64,000 nucleotides of DNA from Pseudomonadales bacterium (lineage in GTDB: Bacteria > Pseudomonadota > Gammaproteobacteria > Pseudomonadales > Azotimanducaceae): positions 62,001-126,000 of the forward strand of contig JAHRVQ010000049.1 of assembly GCA_019090615.1 (NCBI GenBank). The letters run 5' to 3'. Position numbers and translations under genes: made by a program. This document shows, in pieces, positions 63,420 to 64,000 of this stretch (the stretch's first letter is position 1; the number at the start of each line of letters is the position of its first letter). Under the pieces are notes generated by a model. The model was not told the DNA's origin, ran no database searches, and saw nothing but the letters and a program-made list of their open reading frames with translations.

Positions 63420-64000
63420 GCAACTCCTTTGATAGCAACCAGCAAAACTTAAGGTTAGTCGTAGTATAGCGTTTCCATAATCTACCTGGTTCTTGTTTTA
63501 CACGATATAGCCATTCCAGACCTAAATTTTGCCAGGCAAGTGGTGCACGTTGCACCTTGCCAGCATAGACATCAAATGAGCCGCCAACGCCATGCACAAT
63601 AGGTATGTTTAGGCTATCTCCCCATTCGCCCATGAAATTTTCTTTTTTCGGGCTGGTCATAGCAACCAGTAGAAAATGGGGTTTTGAATCTCTGATGTCG
63701 CGGGCCACATCTTCTGCTTCCGCGTCGGTAAAATATCCGTTCCGCCGTCCAGAGATTTTCAGACCAGGGTAGTCTGCCTGTAAATTCTGTATAACCTGCA
63801 GAGAAACCTCCTCGCTTGCTCCCAGACAATATACGCCGTAATTATTATGCTGCGCCATTTCAAAGAAGCGAAACATTAAATCGATGCCTGCAATTCGTTG
63901 CGGGAGTTTGGGGCCTATAAGGCGGCTGGCCCAGACCACAGACATGCCATCCGCTAATACCAGATCGGAGCTAACTACGTCTTCATATAACTTTTGGTCT
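63394..64000 (-). CDS. WecG/TagA/CpsF family glycosyltransferase (5' end off window)
   Basis: The leftward frame is open to the window edge (202 codons visible), so the N-terminus lies beyond 64000. LADGMSVVWASRLIG (with the upstream residues read from the edge), KLPQRIAGIDLM, SGRRNGYF, LLVAMTSPKKENFM and GVGGSFDVYAGKVQRAP are the family motifs of WecG/TagA, which transfer N-acetylmannosaminuronate or N-acetylmannosamine to lipid-linked sugars. It would act in the cytoplasm in exopolysaccharide or cell-surface glycan synthesis. Together with the PrsR-type gene it marks the start of a polysaccharide/exosortase locus. Confidence 0.93.
   Translation of the reverse strand, partial: DQKLYEDVVSSDLVLADGMSVVWASRLIGPKLPQRIAGIDLMFRFFEMAQHNNYGVYCLGASEEVSLQVIQNLQADYPGLKISGRRNGYFTDAEAEDVARDIRDSKPHFLLVAMTSPKKENFMGEWGDSLNIPIVHGVGGSFDVYAGKVQRAPLAWQNLGLEWLYRVKQEPGRLWKRYTTTNLKFCWLLSKELLNRLFGRN

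Noticed and set aside
1-64000. Search for tRNA, rRNA, IS and phage genes
   Set aside because: None was recognised by eye on either strand; a tRNAscan or Infernal run would be needed to exclude short RNAs.

Overview
The window looks like a chromosomal piece of a marine-type gammaproteobacterium with moderate GC. I infer this from protein style (MauG-type peroxidase, cytochrome P460, PEP-CTERM-type regulator, MBOAT acetylation genes) and cannot confirm it without a search. No rRNA, tRNA, transposase, integrase, phage gene or CRISPR array was recognised. About 43 protein genes were found; two run off the edges.

Layout. Left edge (1-1885): the end of an SGNH-type protein and a complete MBOAT acyltransferase, a polysaccharide O-acetylation pair. 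1.9-15.5 kb: three luciferase-like (LLM) oxidoreductases, an acyl-CoA dehydrogenase, a CoA transferase/hydrolase, an enoyl-CoA-reductase-like SDR, a cytochrome P450, a second SDR, a Baeyer-Villiger-type monooxygenase (BVMO), an amidohydrolase and an unrecognised protein. 15.5-25.4 kb: a secreted sulfatase, a 2126-residue Ser/Thr kinase-ATPase-histidine kinase-receiver fusion and an MFS exporter. 25.7-36.5 kb: a second BVMO, SDRs, crotonase, 2-hydroxyacid dehydrogenase, 2-keto-4-pentenoate hydratase-like protein, D-aminoacylase-like amidohydrolase and CaiB-type CoA transferase. 36.5-40.9 kb: a compact leftward operon of di-haem peroxidase, cupredoxin-like protein, cytochrome P460 and chemotaxis receptor. 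41.1-58.4 kb: more catabolic genes (Fe-alcohol dehydrogenase, epoxide-hydrolase-like protein, two LLM enzymes, quinone reductase, carboxylesterase, MFS and MATE transporters, a second CaiB, DUF1415, hydrolases, Zn-alcohol dehydrogenase, crotonase). 58.5-64 kb: start of an exopolysaccharide/exosortase-type locus (outer-membrane beta-barrel, receiver protein, VanZ-like membrane protein, PrsR-type sigma-54 activator, WecG/TagA glycosyltransferase).

The middle 55 kb reads as a catabolic region for a hydrophobic cyclic or branched substrate such as a steroid, terpenoid or alicyclic ketone. P450 hydroxylation, SDR oxidation to ketones, BVMO lactonisation, esterase or hydrolase opening, CoA transfer and beta-oxidation-type steps are all represented. 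This pathway is inferred; no substrate is visible. No TetR, LysR, GntR or similar one-component regulator was found between 2 and 58 kb.

The least expected feature is in the non-coding DNA. Nearly every longer intergenic gap holds a short tandem duplication (units about 8-37 bp, different at each site). In four cases the duplicated unit includes the end of a gene and its stop codon. A small inverted-repeat element with CTCTGATTAA arms occurs three times.
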